Program-made: the position numbers and the translations under genes
The notes under the pieces: model-generated
Database searches by the model: none
Seen by the model: only the letters and a program-made list of their open reading frames with translations
What the model was told of the DNA's origin: nothing
DNA from: Bacteroidota bacterium
Lineage (GTDB): Bacteria > Bacteroidota > Ignavibacteria > Ignavibacteriales > Ignavibacteriaceae
Direction of reading: 5' to 3'
Length of the DNA stretch: 6,735 nucleotides
NCBI GenBank assembly: GCA_022567875.1
Contig: JADFGB010000061.1
Location: 1-6,735, forward strand
Part shown: piece by piece, positions 6,665-6,735 of the stretch
Position numbering within the stretch: the stretch's first letter is position 1
Layout: every line of letters begins with the position of its first letter

Positions 6665-6735
6665 AACTCTTTGCCTAGATCTTCATTATCCAAAGCCAGC
6701 GATACATTCTCAAAAACTTTTTTAATAGCACCCTT
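6478..6735 (-). pseudogene. hsdR: Type I restriction endonuclease R subunit (HsdR), N-terminal fragment
   Basis: Reading the minus strand from the right edge, the frame is open with no start in view and encodes KGAIKKVFENVSLALDNEDL, then a region ending in RPDITLLINGMPLAFIEVKKP. This is the N-terminal nuclease domain of HsdR, the motor and cleavage subunit of type I restriction-modification complexes. The Asp of RPDI and the Glu and Lys of EVK are the PD-(D/E)xK catalytic residues. Full HsdR proteins run to roughly 1000 residues, normally continuing KKPNN and then the helicase motor. Here the frame breaks after KKP (KK then stop at 6480-6478), exactly where the opposite-strand secreted-protein sequence begins. 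The TTG at 6693 is internal, not a start. No hsdM or hsdS is visible. It is a fragment cut at both sides, either by misassembly or rearrangement. Confidence 0.85.

Noticed and set aside
6693..6693. Minus-strand TTG at 6693-6691 as the start of a small complete protein
   Set aside because: The frame is open to the window edge and the upstream residues (KGAIKKVFENVSLAL) are also HsdR-like, so it is an internal Leu codon.
1..6735. CRISPR array, tRNA, rRNA, riboswitch (including a cobalamin riboswitch before the mutase) or insertion sequence
   Set aside because: No regularly spaced repeats, cloverleaf or transposase was seen, and the gap before the mutase (about 100 bases) is too short and AT-rich for a B12 riboswitch.

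Overview
This is an AT-rich bacterial window that reads left to right almost throughout. Codon usage, A/T-rich gene starts with few clear Shine-Dalgarno sites, and a short secreted-protein N-terminus of the kind found on type IX secretion cargo all suggest the Bacteroidota/Ignavibacteriota/Chlorobiota group. An Ignavibacteria-like organism is my best guess. This is inferred from protein style, since the window holds no rRNA or marker gene.

Bases 1-2807 hold a two-gene signalling module. The first gene is cut by the window's left edge. It carries a GAF sensor domain and a histidine-kinase-type ATPase domain, but the usual phospho-accepting histidine position reads Asn. Its stop codon overlaps by one base the start of a second gene, a PAS/HisKA/HATPase/receiver hybrid histidine kinase in which every canonical phosphotransfer residue is present. 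No DNA-binding output gene is seen.

Bases 2911-6022 hold a tightly packed four-gene operon: the catalytic (large) subunit of a split methylmalonyl-CoA mutase, methylmalonyl-CoA epimerase, a membrane PAP2/sphingomyelin-synthase-like enzyme whose start overlaps the epimerase stop (ATGA), and a small charged protein of unknown function. The mutase and epimerase together interconvert succinyl-CoA and (R)- and (S)-methylmalonyl-CoA, as in propionate metabolism. The cobalamin-binding small subunit of the mutase is not in the window. A hairpin terminator at 6041-6065 closes the operon.

Bases 6122-6735 hold the start of a new transcription unit, the N-terminus of a secreted protein with a clear signal peptide. 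At about 6485-6496 this reading is interrupted. From there to the right edge the DNA encodes, on the minus strand, an N-terminal piece of a type I restriction endonuclease R subunit (HsdR). The two gene pieces meet in a short T-rich/TTTGG stretch compatible with both. This is either a chimeric contig end or a microhomology-mediated rearrangement, and it is the structural point most in need of checking.

I found no CRISPR array, tRNA, rRNA, insertion sequence or recognisable riboswitch. The rest is ordinary housekeeping and signalling, and I do not see a convincing wholly new system.
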